Shown: positions 7,646 to 16,336 of the stretch, in pieces
How positions within the stretch are numbered: the first letter of the stretch is position 1
How the letters are laid out: every line of letters begins with the position of its first letter
DNA from: an uncultured beta proteobacterium
GTDB taxonomy: Bacteria > Pseudomonadota > Gammaproteobacteria > Burkholderiales > Burkholderiaceae_C
DNA length: 33,902 nucleotides
Reading direction: 5' to 3'
Assembly (NCBI GenBank): GCA_903864505.1
Contig: CAIPGC010000118.1
Location: 1-33,902 of the forward strand
Made by a program: the position numbers and the translations under genes
Notes under the pieces: model-generated
Seen by the model: only the letters and a program-made list of their open reading frames with translations
Told to the model about the DNA's origin: nothing
Databases searched by the model: none

Positions 7646-8561
7646 GTTCTGCTTCTTTCAACATTCGACCCACTCCCTCCCTCCAATCGGGGAGATGCAG
7701 GCCAAAAACCAATTTCAGTTTGCGCGTGTCCAATCGCGAATTCAAAGGCCGTCTGGCGGCTGTCACAAACGCCGAACTGGGCACCGGACTCACCGTTTTC
7801 GCTACTAATTTTATAGCTGGTTGCGCAGTTCTGGCGAGCGCTATGACGTATTTTGCATACTCAAACCAGGTAGTTTCTCCCGCCGCCGCAACGTGGTAGA
7901 TACCGGCTGCAGAGTCGCTGGCAGACGCTGCTCGCGGCCTCCCCACCTGTCGTAGCGCATGTGCCGTGATGTCTGCCAGCAGGTCTGCCCCGGTGGGTGC
8001 ACCATACTGATCATCAATTACCTGCAATGTGTCGCGCTGTGCTGCCAGGCGCAGCATCGTCTTGGCAAAATTGCCCCCACGCGCACCATAGACCCAACTC
8101 GTTCGAAATATCAGATGACGCTCGCAAACTGCCACAGCCAGTTCGCCCTGGCGCTTGGTGCTGCCATACACACTCAGTGGGCCGGTCACATCGTCTTCCT
8201 GCCAGGGTCGACTACCACTACCGTCAAACACATAGTCGGTGCTGTAATGCACCAGCCAAGCCCCCATCTTTTGCGCCTCGACGGCCAATACGCCCGGAGC
8301 CAACGTGTTGAGGGTATGGGCCAGTTCAGGCTCGCTTTCGGCCCGATCCACCGCGGTATGGGCTGCAGCATTGACGATTACATCAGGCCGAACCGTTCGC
8401 ACGGTGTGTGCCAGGGCATCCAACTGCGTCAAGTCGCCGCACAAGCCACCGGGATTCGTCAAAGCGACGCGTCCCAAAGCCACGACGTCTCCCAGCGGTG
8501 CCAGACTACGCTGCAACTCCCAGCCTACTTGGCCTTGACAGCCTAACAGCAACAATTTCAT
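7629..8561 (-). CDS. rfbD: dTDP-4-dehydrorhamnose reductase RmlD
   Basis: Final step: NAD(P)H-dependent reduction to dTDP-L-rhamnose. The 310-aa short-chain dehydrogenase has [10 protein letters not shown] (nucleotide binding, from residue 8), [12 protein letters not shown], the STDYVFDG segment, the catalytic pair in YGSTKRQGE, and the substrate-side RRPLNSRLD near the C-terminus. A stretch coding for [17 protein letters not shown], just before the conserved SPVPSSAF, is supplied by a short repeat element (7801-7855) that resembles one inside rarA. It falls in a variable region, so the enzyme is probably active. The start overlaps the rmlB stop (ATGA). Confidence 0.95.
   Translation of the reverse strand: MKLLLLGCQGQVGWELQRSLAPLGDVVALGRVALTNPGGLCGDLTQLDALAHTVRTVRPDVIVNAAAHTAVDRAESEPELAHTLNTLAPGVLAVEAQKMGAWLVHYSTDYVFDGSGSRPWQEDDVTGPLSVYGSTKRQGELAVAVCERHLIFRTSWVYGARGGNFAKTMLRLAAQRDTLQVIDDQYGAPTGADLLADITAHALRQVGRPRAASASDSAAGIYHVAAAGETTWFEYAKYVIALARTAQPAIKLVAKTVSPVPSSAFVTAARRPLNSRLDTRKLKLVFGLHLPDWREGVGRMLKEAEHEFTH
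7801..7855 (+). repeat. Short interspersed repeat element inside rmlD
   Basis: The stretch begins GCTACTAATTTTATAGCTGG and continues with a GC-rich half that holds a GCGC/GCGC dyad. The copy inside rarA (17088-17143) begins GCTATACTTTCAATAGCTGG, matching at 14 of the first 20 bases with the same overall layout. From memory, elements of this type are common in Comamonadaceae genomes. It lies in frame within rmlD and is read as part of the protein; the minus-strand frame gives PAIKLVA, against PAIESIA in rarA. Confidence 0.5.
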
Positions 8562-9655
8562 GAAGCGCTCGCCGCATTACCGGCCTCGGCGTTGCCATAC
8601 TGCGTACGAACCCAGTCGCGGTACGCGCCGCTTTGCACATTGGCGACCCACTCCTGGTGGCCGAGGTACCACTGCACCGTCTTGGCAATGCCACTCTCAA
8701 ACGTTTCTGCCGGTTTCCAGCCCAGTTCCCGCTCGATTTTGCGGGCATCGATGGCATAGCGGCGATCGTGCCCGGGGCGATCCGCCACAAAGGCAATTTG
8801 ATTGCGGTAAGGCTGACCGTCCGCTCGCGGCCGCAATTGGTCCAGCAAGCCGCAAATGGTTTGCACGATACTGAGATTGGCCTGTTCGTTCCACCCACCC
8901 ACGTTGTATGTTTCCCCAATGCGACCGGCCTCCAGCACGCGTCGAATGGCACTGCAATGATCGCTGACGTAGAGCCAGTCACGAATCTGCTGCCCGTCGC
9001 CATAGACCGGTAACGACTTACCTGCCAGTGCGTTGACGATAACCAGGGGAATCAGCTTTTCCGGGAAGTGGTAAGGGCCATAGTTGTTCGAACAGTTGGT
9101 GGTCAGAACCGGGAGTCCGTACGTGTGGTGCCAGGCGCGCACCAGGTGGTCGCTGGCCGCTTTGCTCGCGCTGTAGGGGCTGTTGGGCTCATGCGGATGG
9201 TGCTCGGTGAACGCCGGCTCTTCCTTGGACAATGATCCGTAGACCTCGTCGGTGGAAACATGCAGGAAGCGAAAGCCTGACTTTGTCTTGTCCTCCAAGC
9301 CGGCCCAATAGGCCCGAACCGATTCCAGCAACCGGAACGTTCCCACGATATTGTTTTGCACAAAGGCCTCCGGCCCGTGGATAGAGCGATCCACATGCGA
9401 CTCAGCCGCAAAATTGACGACTGCGCGCGGCTGACGCGTGGCCAACAATCGCTCGACCAAGGCAGTATCTCCGATGTCACCCTGCACAAAAATGTGACGA
9501 CTATCGTCCTGCAGACTGGCCAAGTTCTCCAAATTGCCGGCGTAGCTCAATTTATCCAGATTGATGACCGACTCCTGCGACCGGGCCAGCCAATCCAGTA
9601 CAAAGTTGGACCCAATAAACCCGGCACCGCCAGTTACAAGAATGCAGTTGTTCAT
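8558..9655 (-). CDS. rfbB: dTDP-glucose 4,6-dehydratase RmlB
   Basis: Second step of the pathway: NAD+-dependent conversion of dTDP-glucose to dTDP-4-keto-6-deoxyglucose. At 365 aa, the extended short-chain dehydrogenase shows the Rossmann motif [10 protein letters not shown] at 8-17, [11 protein letters not shown], the STDEVYG active-site segment with the Asp-Glu pair, and the [12 protein letters not shown] segment holding the catalytic Tyr and Lys. [14 protein letters not shown] and [10 protein letters not shown] are also typical. It is the first gene of rmlBDAC. Its promoter should lie in the 124-nt gap shared with the divergent PAP2 gene, but I cannot point to a clear -35/-10 pair. Confidence 0.96.
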   Translation of the reverse strand: MNNCILVTGGAGFIGSNFVLDWLARSQESVINLDKLSYAGNLENLASLQDDSRHIFVQGDIGDTALVERLLATRQPRAVVNFAAESHVDRSIHGPEAFVQNNIVGTFRLLESVRAYWAGLEDKTKSGFRFLHVSTDEVYGSLSKEEPAFTEHHPHEPNSPYSASKAASDHLVRAWHHTYGLPVLTTNCSNNYGPYHFPEKLIPLVIVNALAGKSLPVYGDGQQIRDWLYVSDHCSAIRRVLEAGRIGETYNVGGWNEQANLSIVQTICGLLDQLRPRADGQPYRNQIAFVADRPGHDRRYAIDARKIERELGWKPAETFESGIAKTVQWYLGHQEWVANVQSGAYRDWVRTQYGNAEAGNAASAS

Positions 9656-9779
9656 TATTATTCGCTAGTTTTTCGTCAAGTCCCGATTATCGCCGTTGCA
9701 ACGAGTTGGACTTCGCCCTTGAAATGCTGCCCAGCGGCGGGATTAAATAGTTCACAATGCCAGCGAACCATCAGACCCC

Positions 9780-10541
9780 ATGAACGCCATGCCGCCGCGC
9801 GACATCCCCCCCACGCCACCCAGTTCAGCAACTCCCCGCCTGTTTTGGTGGGTGGTATCGGGTTCAATAGTGGCGGCACTGGTACCGACCTTCTGGACAG
9901 AGCTTGATCTTGCTGGCGCAAGACTTTTTACCGGCCCCGCGGCGACGCTGTCATCGGCCCACTGGTTCTGGGTAGAACTCATCAACCTCTACGTTCCGGC
10001 TGTATTTCGTGTCGGCGTTTTGCTCGCGCTCGGTGTGTGGCTGATTGCACACTTCACCCGCAAGCGCGCCAATTGGAAACGTGGACTGGCCTTTGTTGTT
10101 CTGGCAGGAGCACTCGGCCCCGGCCTTCTGGTCAATAGCGGCTTCAAGGACAACTGGCAGCGCGCCAGACCCTACCAGGTAGAAACCTTCGGCGGAACCC
10201 AAAGATTTACCCGCGCTACGGTCATGACCGACCAATGCAGCAACAATTGCTCGTTTGTCAGCGGACATGTCGCATGTGGCTTTTTCCTAATCTCTCTCAT
10301 GCTGGTGCACCAACGCCGACAACGGACGTGGGCGATCGTGGGAGCATTTTCCGGGCTGGCTATCGGGTTCGCCCGAATGGCTGACAGCGCGCACTGGCTC
10401 AGTGATGTGCTTTGGGCCTGCCCGATCACACTGCTTTGTAGCTGGCTGGTTTGGAAAGCAGTGTCGCGCTTCTACCCCGACGGCGCTACGTGCGTCTCTC
10501 CGCATCCGCCGGTCTTGCCTCCAGACCATGCACCACCGTAG
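9780..10541 (+). CDS. PAP2-family membrane phosphatase
   Basis: Integral membrane phosphatase of the PAP2 superfamily, 253 aa with about five to six hydrophobic helices. The three signature motifs are present: KDNWQRARP (KxxxxxxRP), CSFVSGH (normally PSGH, here with Val before Ser), and ARMADSAHWLSD (RxxxxxHxxxD). Such enzymes remove phosphate from lipids, including undecaprenyl pyrophosphate, phosphatidylglycerol phosphate or lipid A; the sequence does not decide which. The position next to the rhamnose operon is compatible with a role in envelope glycolipids, but this is inference. The start could also be the ATG three codons later (9789). The last 56 nt overlap the convergent epimerase-like gene. 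Confidence 0.85.
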   Translation: MNAMPPRDIPPTPPSSATPRLFWWVVSGSIVAALVPTFWTELDLAGARLFTGPAATLSSAHWFWVELINLYVPAVFRVGVLLALGVWLIAHFTRKRANWKRGLAFVVLAGALGPGLLVNSGFKDNWQRARPYQVETFGGTQRFTRATVMTDQCSNNCSFVSGHVACGFFLISLMLVHQRRQRTWAIVGAFSGLAIGFARMADSAHWLSDVLWACPITLLCSWLVWKAVSRFYPDGATCVSPHPPVLPPDHAPP

Positions 10542-11427
10542 GGTATCGCAGCCGCAAGCGCAATTCCTGCTTCATGCGGTGGTTCACCATGCGGCGCGAC
10601 TCCAGCATGAAACTGAGTTGCATCGCCGATAGCCTTCCGGTCGCCTCTTCGGCACTAATTCTGGGAGGTCGGGGCAATCCATAGAGGTCTGCCGCCAGAT
10701 CAAAGTAGTCGCCCATCTTCAGGCAACTATCGTCGTTGATGTTGTAAACGCGTTGCGCCAATCCTCGGTACAACGCCGACTTGCACGCGCGTGCGAGGTC
10801 GTTGGCGTGGATGTGGTTGGTGTACACATCGTCTTGCGCTTGCAATACGGGCGTCGCATTCTGCAAACGCGCATGGGGTGTGCCACCTTCGCGGTCCGCC
10901 GCATAGATGCCGGGAATCCGCAAAATACTAATGCGCACCCCCGAAGTGCGACCCAGCCATCGCAGGAGACGCTCGGCAGCGACACGGCGTGTGGCTCGTG
11001 GTGTCTGTGGATGAACGACACGGGACTCATCCACCCATTGGCCATGGCAATCACCGTACACACCACTGGTGGAACCGTAAACAAGACTGACAGGCGGCGT
11101 ACGCAGGCGCAATGCCCGAACCAGTGCCAGTGTACGCAAGTCGACGTTGTCTTGCAAAGGCGGTGGTGCCAGATGCAGCACCCGCGTCGCCAGTCCCGAC
11201 AGACGCCGAAGCGTCGGGGGCATGTCGAGATCCCCCAGAAGCGGCGTTATGCCTGCCGCTCGCAATGGGGCCATGCGACCCACACTCGATGTCAACGCAA
11301 TAACCCGGACATTGCGCGACAGCTTTGCGTGGACGCGCATCCCGACATCTCCACAACCGACGATGAGTAAACGTTCACGACGAAATCGCGAAGGGAGGGC
11401 ACCGAGCGGGCTCTGGTTTGAAGGCAA
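10486..11427 (-). CDS. NAD-binding epimerase/dehydratase-like protein
   Basis: Extended short-chain dehydrogenase-like protein of 313 aa, cytoplasmic. The Rossmann motif LLIVGCGDVGMRV (about 20-32) and the LVYGSTSGVYGD segment are visible. The usual YxxxK is not obvious: the region reads TPRATRRVAAERLLR, so catalytic activity is uncertain. The protein resembles the YeeZ group of single-domain NAD(P)-binding proteins of unknown function. The start is TTG at 11427, preceded by AGAGAG at a suitable distance; no ATG exists before the Rossmann motif. It overlaps the 3' end of the PAP2 gene by 56 nt, tail to tail, and diverges from the reductase gene at 11471. Confidence 0.75.
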   Translation of the reverse strand: MPSNQSPLGALPSRFRRERLLIVGCGDVGMRVHAKLSRNVRVIALTSSVGRMAPLRAAGITPLLGDLDMPPTLRRLSGLATRVLHLAPPPLQDNVDLRTLALVRALRLRTPPVSLVYGSTSGVYGDCHGQWVDESRVVHPQTPRATRRVAAERLLRWLGRTSGVRISILRIPGIYAADREGGTPHARLQNATPVLQAQDDVYTNHIHANDLARACKSALYRGLAQRVYNINDDSCLKMGDYFDLAADLYGLPRPPRISAEEATGRLSAMQLSFMLESRRMVNHRMKQELRLRLRYPTVVHGLEARPADAERRT

Positions 11428-11470
11428 AATCTAGCTCTCTTTCCATTGATCAGTTGAGGATAACCACAAG

Positions 11471-12523
11471 ATGACCGCCACCGCCGCCAGTGCGTCTGCT
11501 TTTCATGTCACTGTACAACCCAGCGGACGCAGTTTTGACAACCTGCCCACCGAGCCTGTGCTGACGGCCGCCGTGCGTCAGGGCATCGGCCTGCCATATG
11601 GCTGCAAGGATGGGGCCTGCGGCTCCTGTAAATGCAAACTGCTGTCGGGTGAAGTCACTTTGGGTGCACACCAGGACAAAGCGCTCAGCGCAGAAGAACA
11701 GGCCCACGGAATCATTCTCACATGCTGCGCCCTACCGCTCTCCGACCTGGTGCTGGAGTCCAAACAGGTAACAATGGCCGGTGCGCCACCCATCAGAAAA
11801 ATGCCCAGCCGTCTGGCCTCGCTGGTCAGAAAATCATCGGATGTAATGGTGTTGCGACTGCAGCTTCCCGCCAACGACAGTTTCATCTACCTTGCAGGCC
11901 AGTACATCGAATTTATCCTACGCGACGGTGCGCGTCGCAGCTACTCCATGGCCAATGCGCCACACAGCGGATCGGAGCTGGAACTGCATATTCGCCATAT
12001 GCCCGGAGGCAAGTTCACCGACCATGTCTTTGGCGATATGAAAGAAAAAGAAATTTTGCGGATTGAAGGTCCCTATGGCAGCTTCTACTTGCGGGAAGAA
12101 TCGACCAAGCCTGTCATTCTTCTCGCATCCGGAACCGGCTTTGCTCCCATCAAAGCTCTCCTGGAACACATGCAACATCTGGGAAGCACTCGCCCAATCA
12201 CACTGTACTGGGGCGGACGACGTCCAGGCGACCTGTACATGAACGACTGGATACAGCAGCAACTGGAGTGCACTTCAACACTGCGCTATATCCCGGTGGT
12301 ATCAAACGCCACGCAAGAGGATCAATGGAGCGGTCGGACGGGTTTCGTCCACCGGGCAGTCCTTGATGACTTTCCCGATCTCGGTGGCCACCAGGTCTAC
12401 GCTTGTGGCGCACCGGTGGTCATCGATGCCGCCCGCAGGGATTTCTGCACACTCGCGCACTTGCCCGAGGATGAACTTTTTGCAGACTCGTTCACGTCAG
12501 AGGCCGACAAAGCGCAGGTGTAA
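11471..12523 (+). CDS. 2Fe-2S/FAD/NAD(P)H reductase (AscD-like)
   Basis: Electron-transfer flavoprotein of 350 aa with three domains. An N-terminal plant-type ferredoxin domain has ligands Cys45, Cys50, Cys53 and Cys85. An FAD domain contains RSYSMAN. A C-terminal NAD(P)H domain contains ASGTGFAPIKALLEH, and YACGAP lies near the end. Proteins of this architecture are often named CDP-6-deoxy-delta-3,4-glucoseen reductase, but the dehydratase partner of a dideoxysugar pathway is absent here, so a general ferredoxin-NAD(P)H reductase or oxygenase-reductase role is just as likely. GAGGATAA upstream of ATG 11471 acts as ribosome binding site. It stands alone between a divergent and a convergent gene. 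Confidence 0.85.
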   Translation: MTATAASASAFHVTVQPSGRSFDNLPTEPVLTAAVRQGIGLPYGCKDGACGSCKCKLLSGEVTLGAHQDKALSAEEQAHGIILTCCALPLSDLVLESKQVTMAGAPPIRKMPSRLASLVRKSSDVMVLRLQLPANDSFIYLAGQYIEFILRDGARRSYSMANAPHSGSELELHIRHMPGGKFTDHVFGDMKEKEILRIEGPYGSFYLREESTKPVILLASGTGFAPIKALLEHMQHLGSTRPITLYWGGRRPGDLYMNDWIQQQLECTSTLRYIPVVSNATQEDQWSGRTGFVHRAVLDDFPDLGGHQVYACGAPVVIDAARRDFCTLAHLPEDELFADSFTSEADKAQV

Positions 12524-12546
12524 CTCGCCACAGGAATACGCCTTCG

Positions 12547-12563
12547 CCGGTCCGGTCCGGTCC
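12547..12563. repeat. Three tandem CCGGT units
   Basis: CCGGT occurs three times in tandem, followed by CC, in the 48-nt gap between the convergent reductase and livF genes. It does not form a clear terminator. It is probably a small slippage repeat. Confidence 0.6.
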
Positions 12564-12571
12564 ATGAAAGA

Positions 12572-13291
12572 TCATTCGCCCAAGTAGGCAGCGCGCACCT
12601 TGGGGTCGTTGAGCATTTGCTTGGCATCCCCGGACATTGTGACAATGCCGGACTCCATGACATATCCACGGTCGGCAATACCCAATGCCCGACTTGCGTT
12701 CTGCTCCACCAGCAACACCGTCACACCTTGCGCATAGACGTCGCGCACCACTTCGAATATCTTGTCGACCATCAACGGCGACAATCCCATCGAAGGTTCA
12801 TCCAGCAATAGCACCTTGGGGCGACTCATCAGCGCACGACCCATTGCCAGCATTTGCTGTTCTCCACCCGACATCGTTCCGGCCAGTTGGTCACGGCGCT
12901 CCTTCAGACGGGGGAAAATGGCAAACACCTTTTCGATGTCCTCCTCGATGGCGTCCTTGTCTTCCCGAATGTAGGCACCCATCTGCAGATTTTCGAGGAT
13001 GCTCATGCGGGTAAATACACCGCGACCCTCGGGCACCATGGCCAAGCCCTGTTTCACCAGATCCCAGGGACCCTGACCCCGAATACTGGTGCCCATGAAT
13101 TCGATATCACCGGCATTGATCGGCAGCGTGCCGGTGATCGCCTTCATGGTGGTCGTTTTACCTGCCCCATTGGAGCCAATCAGGGACACAAGTTCACCCT
13201 CATGGACCTCAAAATCCACGCCCTTGACCGCCTGGATGCCCCCATAGGACACCTTCAGGCCGGTTACCTTTAGCAAAGTCTTGGTTGCCAT
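12572..13291 (-). CDS. livF: Branched-chain amino acid ABC transporter ATPase LivF
   Basis: One of the two cytoplasmic ATPases that power uptake of branched-chain amino acids (or a related substrate) through LivHM. The 239-aa form starting at ATG 13291 has Walker A GSNGAGKTT with Lys45, the ABC signature MSGGEQQ, Walker B VLLLDEPSMGLSP (typical of LivF), and a switch histidine position occupied by Gln (LLVEQNAS), also usual in LivF. I preferred this ATG over 13297 because AAGGA lies 7 nt upstream of it. Only a few bases separate it from livG, so it is the last gene of livHMGF. Confidence 0.94.
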   Translation of the reverse strand: MATKTLLKVTGLKVSYGGIQAVKGVDFEVHEGELVSLIGSNGAGKTTTMKAITGTLPINAGDIEFMGTSIRGQGPWDLVKQGLAMVPEGRGVFTRMSILENLQMGAYIREDKDAIEEDIEKVFAIFPRLKERRDQLAGTMSGGEQQMLAMGRALMSRPKVLLLDEPSMGLSPLMVDKIFEVVRDVYAQGVTVLLVEQNASRALGIADRGYVMESGIVTMSGDAKQMLNDPKVRAAYLGE

Positions 13292-13301
13292 CGTCATTTC
13301 C

Positions 13302-14072
13302 TTAGTGGCCGCTGGTGCCGAGGTAGGCCTCGATCACCTTTTCGTTGCGCTGCACATCCGCTGGCGTGCCTTCGGCAATCTGTTTTCCGTAATCCAGCAC
13401 CGTCACCCGGTCGCACAGACCCATGACCAATTTGACATCGTGCTCGATCAGCAAAATGGTCCGGTTGTCCTTGCGAATCCGGTCAATCAATTCACGCAAC
13501 ATGACCTTTTCCGTAGCGTTCATTCCCGCAGCCGGTTCGTCCAACGCAATGAGTTGCGGATCGGTCGCCAGCGCCCGTGCGATTTCGAGGCGGCGCTGGT
13601 CTCCATAGCTCAAGGTCCGCGCTTTGTAATCGGCGAATTTTCCAATCCCAACATATTCAAGCAATTCCATTGCACGCTTCGCGATCGCGGCCTCCTCGGC
13701 CTTGAAACTGGCAGTGCGAAATACGGCGCCCAACAAGCCGGAGTGGGTGCGAATATGGCGCCCGACCATGACGTTCTCGAGTGCAGTCATTTCAGCAAAC
13801 AGGCGAATATTCTGAAAGGTACGCGCAATTCCTGCTTTGGCCACGGCATGCACTGCAGTCGGTTGGTAGGCTTTGCCCGCCAGCTCGAAACTGCCGCTGT
13901 CCGGCGTGTACAGCCCGGTCAGCACGTTGAAGAACGTGGTCTTGCCCGCGCCATTGGGCCCGATCAATCCATAAACCTGGCCGCGCTTGATGTTGATGCC
14001 CACGTCGCTCAGCGCCTGCAGTCCACCGAAGCGCTTGGAAACGCCGGATACGTTAAGTACTGTGTCTGTCAT
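13302..14072 (-). CDS. livG: Branched-chain amino acid ABC transporter ATPase LivG
   Basis: Second ATPase of the Liv transporter (256 aa). Walker A is GPNGAGKTT with Lys44, the signature is LSYGDQRRLEIARAL (the YGDQR form is characteristic of LivG), Walker B ends LIALDEPAAGMN, and the switch region is LIEHDVKLVMGLC. The C-terminal extension with YGKQIAEGTP and VIEAYLG is standard. It follows livM by 20 nt. Family members serve leucine, isoleucine and valine, but also urea, amides or aromatic compounds; substrate choice depends on a binding protein that is not encoded here. Confidence 0.95.
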   Translation of the reverse strand: MTDTVLNVSGVSKRFGGLQALSDVGINIKRGQVYGLIGPNGAGKTTFFNVLTGLYTPDSGSFELAGKAYQPTAVHAVAKAGIARTFQNIRLFAEMTALENVMVGRHIRTHSGLLGAVFRTASFKAEEAAIAKRAMELLEYVGIGKFADYKARTLSYGDQRRLEIARALATDPQLIALDEPAAGMNATEKVMLRELIDRIRKDNRTILLIEHDVKLVMGLCDRVTVLDYGKQIAEGTPADVQRNEKVIEAYLGTSGH

Positions 14073-14092
14073 GTTGATTCCATTGCCTGCGT

Positions 14093-15178
14093 TCAGGATT
14101 TCAGAGATTGCAACGACTTACCGTGCTCAGGCGAGGGCCACAAGCCCCGCGGGCGCAGCAGCATGACACTGATCATGGCCAGTGCAATCAGCAGTTGCCG
14201 CAGGATGGAGGCATCCAGTCGGCCACCGGTCATGTCCTGCAGTGGGCCGGCGATGTAGCGCAATACCTCTGGCAGTGCGGACAGCAACACCGCACCCAAG
14301 ATGACCCCCGGCAGGTGCCCAACCCCCCCTAGCACCACCATGGCGACGATCATGACGGACTCCATCAGACTAAAAGACTCAGGAGAAATAAAGCCCTGAA
14401 ACGCGGCAAACATGGCCCCCGACACTCCTCCAAATGTGGCACCCATGCCAAACGCCAGCAATTTCAAGTTGCGCGTGTTAATGCCCATCGCTTTAGCGGC
14501 AATTTCATCCTCACGAATTGCCATCCAGGCACGCCCCACGCGGGACAATTCCAGTCGGTGGCAAATAATCACGCTGAACACCACCAGGCCCAGAAACAAG
14601 TAGTAGTAAAGCGACACCGAAGCCACCTCAAAATTGCCGACCACCAACTTCTTGCCCAGATCCACCCCAAACATGTGCAGAGAATCAATCTGGTTCACTC
14701 CTTTGGGTCCATTGGTAATGTTCACCGGGTTGTCCAGATTATTCAAAAACACCCGAATAATTTCTCCGAAGCCCAGTGTCACAATGGCCAGGTAGTCGCC
14801 CCGCAGACGCAGCGTCGGGGCACCCAGCAAAACTCCGAAGATTCCAGCCAGCCCAGCTGCCAGAGGCAGCACCAACCACAGCGGAGTGTGCAGACCCTGG
14901 GGGAACAGGGACGCAATCGCCGGAAACGCTTCGGTCAACTGGGGCGAGGCCGACAAGCCAAACATATAGGCACCGATGGCATAGAACGCGACATAGCCCA
15001 GGTCCAGCAGACCCGCATAGCCAACAACGATGTTGAGGCCCAGGGACAGCAGGACATAGAGCAAGGCCATATCGGCAATGCGCACCCAGGCATTTCCAAA
15101 ATTCTGAAGCAACAAAGGCAACACCAGCAGACCGGCAGCGGCGACCAGAAAGGTAATGATTTTGTGAGTTTTGTTCAT
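14093..15178 (-). CDS. livM: Branched-chain amino acid ABC transporter permease LivM
   Basis: Inner-membrane permease, 361 aa from ATG 15178, with eight or more hydrophobic segments. Typical LivM landmarks are LGLNIVVGYAGLLDLGYVAF near residues 45-65, TLRLRGDYLAIVTLGFGEIIR in the centre, and the cytoplasmic EAA-like loop SRVGRAWMAIREDEIAAKAMGIN that contacts the ATPases. An upstream start at 15217 would add 13 residues overlapping livH; AAGGA before ATG 15178 argues for the shorter form, which starts 13 nt after the livH stop. Confidence 0.94.
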   Translation of the reverse strand: MNKTHKIITFLVAAAGLLVLPLLLQNFGNAWVRIADMALLYVLLSLGLNIVVGYAGLLDLGYVAFYAIGAYMFGLSASPQLTEAFPAIASLFPQGLHTPLWLVLPLAAGLAGIFGVLLGAPTLRLRGDYLAIVTLGFGEIIRVFLNNLDNPVNITNGPKGVNQIDSLHMFGVDLGKKLVVGNFEVASVSLYYYLFLGLVVFSVIICHRLELSRVGRAWMAIREDEIAAKAMGINTRNLKLLAFGMGATFGGVSGAMFAAFQGFISPESFSLMESVMIVAMVVLGGVGHLPGVILGAVLLSALPEVLRYIAGPLQDMTGGRLDASILRQLLIALAMISVMLLRPRGLWPSPEHGKSLQSLKS

Positions 15179-15191
15179 GGCAGTAAGTCCT

Positions 15192-16121
15192 TCAAGCGCG
15201 ATCGGCCACGCGTTCACCCAGCAATCCTGAAGGACGCAAGGTCAACACCACAATCAACACGATGAACGCAAAAATATCGGAGTAGTGGCTTCCCAGCACG
15301 CCGCCAGTCAACGCCCCGATATAGCCCGCACCAATCGACTCGATTAGCCCCAGCAGAATGGCGCCGACCACTGCGCCTGCCAGATTGCCGATACCGCCGA
15401 ACACCGCAGCTGTAAACGCCTTCAAACCCGGAAGAAAACCCATGGCATGCTGTGCGGTGCCGTAATTGGATGCATACATCACCCCCGCAATGGCCGCCAG
15501 CACGGCACCAATGATGAAGGTGGCCGAAATCACGCGGTCAGGTTTGACCCCCATCAGCGCCGCAACACGGGGGTTTTCGGCAGTGGCGCGCATGGCCCGA
15601 CCAAGCTTGGTGTAATTGACCAGCCACATCAAAATCGCCAGGGAAGCGGCAGTAACCCCCAGAATCATGATCTGGGTCGGGGTGATAACCGCCCCACCCA
15701 CATCAAACGGCGTGTTGGGAAGCAATGTGGGGTACGACTTGTTGTTAGGCTTCCAGATGATCATGGCCAACGACTGCAGCAGTGTGGACATGCCTATGGC
15801 AGTGATAAGCGGTGCCAGTTTGGGGCTGTTGCGCAAGGGTCGGTACGCCACTTTTTCGATCGTGAAATTCAGTACCGCTGCAACCACGCAGGAGATCGCC
15901 AGGGCGATAAAAAGCACCACATACCCTGGCAACCCCGGCGTCGATTCCTGCATCATGCCAATGATGGTCCAACTGGTCAAAGCACCCACCATCATCACTT
16001 CGCCATGCGCAAAATTGATCAGGTTAATGATGCCGTACACCATCGTGTACCCCAGGGCTATCAGCGCGTACATGCTACCCAATACCAGACCGTTGATGAT
16101 CTGCTGTAGCAAAATATCCAT
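15192..16121 (-). CDS. livH: Branched-chain amino acid ABC transporter permease LivH
   Basis: Inner-membrane permease partner of LivM, 309 aa. It begins MDILLQQIINGLVLGSMYAL, and LGYTMVYGIINLINFAHGEV is the classical LivH signature. The EAA-like loop is TKLGRAMRATAENPRVAALMGV, and the C-terminal part has GGIGNLAGAVVGAILLG. ATG 16121 is preceded by GGAG; an upstream start at 16160 would add 13 unconserved residues. It is the first gene of the minus-strand livHMGF unit. Its promoter should lie in 16122-16220, where no strong -35/-10 pair is obvious. No substrate-binding protein gene (livK) lies next to it. Confidence 0.94.
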   Translation of the reverse strand: MDILLQQIINGLVLGSMYALIALGYTMVYGIINLINFAHGEVMMVGALTSWTIIGMMQESTPGLPGYVVLFIALAISCVVAAVLNFTIEKVAYRPLRNSPKLAPLITAIGMSTLLQSLAMIIWKPNNKSYPTLLPNTPFDVGGAVITPTQIMILGVTAASLAILMWLVNYTKLGRAMRATAENPRVAALMGVKPDRVISATFIIGAVLAAIAGVMYASNYGTAQHAMGFLPGLKAFTAAVFGGIGNLAGAVVGAILLGLIESIGAGYIGALTGGVLGSHYSDIFAFIVLIVVLTLRPSGLLGERVADRA

Positions 16122-16220
16122 ATCACTTCTCCGATGTCTTACCGCTGCTGAGGCGAGCACATGGAGTAAACCAGATGGATGACCACAGCACGGTCTAGAA
16201 GGCCGTCCCTGTTCGATAGC

Positions 16221-16253
16221 AAAAGGCCCGCCAAAAGGGATAGGGCAGCGGGC
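16221..16253 (-). terminator. Probable rho-independent terminator after rarA
   Basis: On the minus strand GCCCGC (16253-16248) pairs with GCGGGC (16231-16226) and is followed by C and TTTT. The 16-nt loop is longer than ideal. It lies about 85 nt past the rarA stop and before the livH promoter region, where a terminator separating the two minus-strand units is expected. Confidence 0.5.
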
Positions 16254-16336
16254 TTGGTGGGGTGGATTGTAACGAAGCCATCCGGACTTTTCGGGGATGC
16301 AATAGAGGGGGGTTTACCCTTGACGCGAAGGGTCGT

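Noticed and set aside
13281-14258. 325-aa open frame on the plus strand
   Set aside because: Antisense to livG and the livM end, caused by high GC at third positions.
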